DNA from: JBMDXB01 sp048594975
GTDB lineage: Bacteria; Acidobacteriota; Vicinamibacteria; Vicinamibacterales; 2-12-FULL-66-21
Reading direction: 5' to 3'
DNA: 5,183 nt
NCBI GenBank assembly: GCA_048594975.1
Contig: JBMDXQ010000038.1
Location: 1-5,183 of the forward strand
The notes under the pieces are model-generated. The model made no database searches. It worked only from the letters and a program-made list of their open reading frames with translations, and had not been told where the DNA came from. This document shows positions 4,056 to 5,183 of this stretch, piece by piece (positions within the stretch are counted from its first letter, which is position 1; each line of letters starts with the position of its first letter). The position numbers and the translations under genes were made by a program.

Positions 4056-5183
4056 TCAGGAAAGCCGGCGCCTGAGTTCCGAAAACCAGCCGAGGACAAG
4101 GTTGATCTTGGTGAGCGGGAGGTGTTCAGCCGTGCGACGCAGCCAGATGAACTGATCGCCGGCCGGACGGAAGAGCAGAAGGTCCGGGTGCGAAAAGAGA
4201 GGAACCGGATTTCCGGCGACGAGCTGGCCCGCGCGCTCGGTCACCGACACGTGGAAAATCGTCTGCTCGTTGAGAAAGAGGAGGCCCGTGCCGTCTGATG
4301 ACCATGCCGGCCACAGTCCGCCGCTGGTCGAGACTTGAACCCGCGATCCGTGCGTCACCGACGCGACCTCGATCTCGAGCTGGCCCGACGCGTCCGACTC
4401 GTACGCGATCCAGCGGCCGTCCGGCGACAGACGCGGCAGGAATTTCTGCGCCGGCGTCGGGTCGATCAGCTGTGTCCGGCCCGTGCTGCGGTCCAGCAGC
4501 CAGATCTCGCTGAGCGTCCGCGACTTCGCCTCGATGTAGGTGAGCCACCGGCCGCCGCCTGACCACGACCCTGGCGTCCGTGGCAGCCGGCTGGCGACCT
4601 CGAGTTTCGGTGCCTCGCCGGAGTCGAGCTGCACGGTATGAATGTTGGCGACGCCGGTGCGGTTCCACGCAAACGCCAGCGACCGGCAGTCTTCCGCCCA
4701 GACCGGCTCGATCACCGTGCCCTCGCCGGTAATCCGCGTCAGCGCCGCTCGATCGAAATGCCCCACCCAGAGATCGGATTGACCGTGCTCGTAGATCGTG
4801 ACGGCGATGCGATCGCCGCAGACGGCGAGATTCCGGAAGGTACGCGGTGCGATCGGCAGATCCTGGCTGTGTCCCCGCCCGTCGACGCGGGCGAGAATGC
4901 GGCGCGAGCGTTCCTCGATGTCCGACAGATACAGCACGGTTCCGTTCGGCGCAACCGCGAACTGGGCGGCGCCGGTCATTCCGGCGAGCACCGACGGCAG
5001 CACGCGCGCGGAACTGCCCTGCGGCGCGTGCGTGGACGAGTCGAGACGTACCGCATGCACATCGCCATCGCGCACGAACACCACCGCGCCGGTCGGCACG
5101 TAGCGACCGAACATGGCGTGTTCGGCGATCACCTGCTCGGCACCTGACGCCAGGGACAAGGCGACGACCGCCGCGTCGCGCGC
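4056..5183 (-). CDS. TolB/WD40-like beta-propeller protein, C-terminal part
   Basis: The frame is open from the right edge (5183) to TGA 4058-4056, with 375 residues visible and the N-terminus outside; the TTG at 5159 is only an internal codon. The sequence is a run of propeller blades (numbering from the TTG at 5159): FAVAPNGTVLYLSD (67-80), EPVWAEDCRSLAFAWN (151-166), GSWSGGGRWLTYIE (197-210), PRLSPDGRWIAYESD (242-256, a canonical PD40/TolB motif) and PAWSSDGTGLLFLNE (284-298). The protein ends LTKINLVLGWFSELRRRL, a tail typical of acidobacterial proteins in which an N-terminal Ser/Thr kinase domain, or a winged-helix domain plus membrane helix, carries a C-terminal propeller. Which N-terminal domain is present cannot be seen. 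The propeller would act as a protein- or ligand-binding platform, probably outside the membrane. No signal or membrane segment is in the visible part. No frameshift is evident. Confidence 0.85.
   Translation of the reverse strand, partial: ARDAAVVALSLASGAEQVIAEHAMFGRYVPTGAVVFVRDGDVHAVRLDSSTHAPQGSSARVLPSVLAGMTGAAQFAVAPNGTVLYLSDIEERSRRILARVDGRGHSQDLPIAPRTFRNLAVCGDRIAVTIYEHGQSDLWVGHFDRAALTRITGEGTVIEPVWAEDCRSLAFAWNRTGVANIHTVQLDSGEAPKLEVASRLPRTPGSWSGGGRWLTYIEAKSRTLSEIWLLDRSTGRTQLIDPTPAQKFLPRLSPDGRWIAYESDASGQLEIEVASVTHGSRVQVSTSGGLWPAWSSDGTGLLFLNEQTIFHVSVTERAGQLVAGNPVPLFSHPDLLLFRPAGDQFIWLRRTAEHLPLTKINLVLGWFSELRRRLS

Overview
This GC-rich window looks like part of an Acidobacteriota (possibly Vicinamibacteria-like) or similar soil-bacterium chromosome. 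The phylum is inferred from protein style, not from a marker gene. The clues are a CadC/OmpR-type winged-helix domain of the 'LWPDG.F..FD.GLN..I..IR.ALGD' kind, a TolB/WD40-like propeller ending in 'INLVLGWFSELRR', and small secreted proteins with GC-rich codon use.

Left part (1-1465): The left edge holds a broken DDE (rve-type) transposase on the minus strand that runs off the window. A plus-strand gene follows for a small secreted or envelope protein (454-1032). Next comes a 433-bp stretch without an intact gene, which holds a second transposase scrap on the plus strand (1152-1262) and the 3' half of a tRNA-Asn-like sequence on the minus strand (1300-1350). The gene between the two transposase scraps appears intact.

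Middle (1466-2934): A minus-strand lipoprotein of unknown function (1466-1999) is separated from a plus-strand six-helix membrane protein (2293-2934) by a 293-bp divergent intergenic region with several dyad symmetries. The membrane-protein gene is broken by two compensating one-base indels, one in a C run and one about 230 bases later, so it is either a very young pseudogene or a product of sequencing errors.

Right part (2948-5183): Three minus-strand genes probably read in the order propeller protein C-terminus (5183-4056, its N-terminus lies outside), stand-alone winged-helix regulator (3932-3552), and four-helix membrane protein (3481-2948). A strong imperfect inverted repeat lies between the propeller gene and the regulator. 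The regulator and the four-helix protein are 70 bases apart and may form a two-gene unit. The membrane gene ends 13 bases from the stop of the convergent plus-strand membrane gene.

I see no CRISPR array, intact mobile element, rRNA, or clearly new multi-gene system. The most notable points are the tRNA-like fragment beside transposase debris, the double frameshift, the DNA-binding domain without its usual fused sensor, and the inverted repeat in front of it.
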